Assembly: GCA_963556195.1 (NCBI GenBank)
Contig: OY744525.1
Location: 54,827,946-54,891,945, forward strand
Source: Sepiola atlantica
Lineage: Eukaryota; Mollusca; Cephalopoda; Sepiida; Sepiolidae
Direction of reading: 5' to 3'
DNA: 64,000 nucleotides
Position numbers and translations under genes: made by a program
In this document: in pieces, positions 63,893 to 64,000 of the stretch
Numbering within the stretch: the stretch's first letter is position 1
How the letters are laid out: each line of letters begins with the position of its first letter
Notes under the pieces: model-generated
Databases searched by the model: none
Told to the model about the DNA's origin: nothing
Seen by the model: only the letters and a program-made list of their open reading frames with translations

Positions 63893-64000
63893 CCAAGTTG
63901 AAATAGGGCGTTATGACTTTGCCGTCAGTGCGAGAAATCGGTCCAACTTTCGCATTTATTCATTTATATTATTAAATCCTGTATAAGTTATTCACCATCG

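Overview
The window is nuclear DNA of an animal, most likely a lophotrochozoan and probably a mollusc. The grounds are a spliced mitochondrial-protein gene, abundant non-LTR, Penelope-like and SINE retroelements, long (TA)n tracts, TTAGGG-type tracts, and short repeats containing 'gggagacaactc'-like words that I associate with mollusc genomes. The phylum is an inference; animal is secure.

The one host gene I can read with confidence is a NIPSNAP-family gene on the minus strand. Eight coding exons lie at 30912-30842, 20739-20567, 18796-18751, 17049-16958, 11555-11485, 11058-10915, 8209-8178 and 5921-5827. All junctions have AG/GT borders and all reading phases agree. Together they give 241 codons, from a mitochondrial-type N terminus to the HHLW motif near the C terminus. 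The last ~50 codons were not found and probably lie left of base 1. The left half of the window is therefore mostly NIPSNAP introns filled with transposable elements. These include a decayed Ty3/gypsy element at 12093-15193 whose 3' LTR carries a 520-bp foldback insertion, LINE fragments, tRNA-derived SINEs, Helitron-like 3' ends and minisatellites.

The right half (about 31-64 kb) has no host gene I can recognise. It holds an intact mariner/Tc1-like transposon (33318-34648) with an open 352-aa transposase, and a degenerate Jockey/CR1-like LINE (about 38.0-41.5 kb) with endonuclease and reverse transcriptase. It also holds several 5'-truncated LINE tails, Penelope-like pieces with a GIY-YIG domain and hammerhead-like motifs (42.8-43.5, 53.5-54.4, 54.8-56.2 kb), a compound of nested palindromes around a telomere-like tract (46.6-48.5 kb), and very long (TA)n arrays.

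The most unusual signal is a SINE superfamily whose 5' head is the first ~40 nt of U2 snRNA, including the GTAGTA branch-site recognition sequence. About 20 full or partial copies occur on both strands in two subfamilies (A and B). They share the U2 head and a 3' tail but differ in the middle. Three copies have perfect target-site duplications of 15, 16 and 9 bp, so these are true retroposons. SINEs with snRNA heads have been described from crocodilians; a U2-headed family in an invertebrate deserves follow-up.
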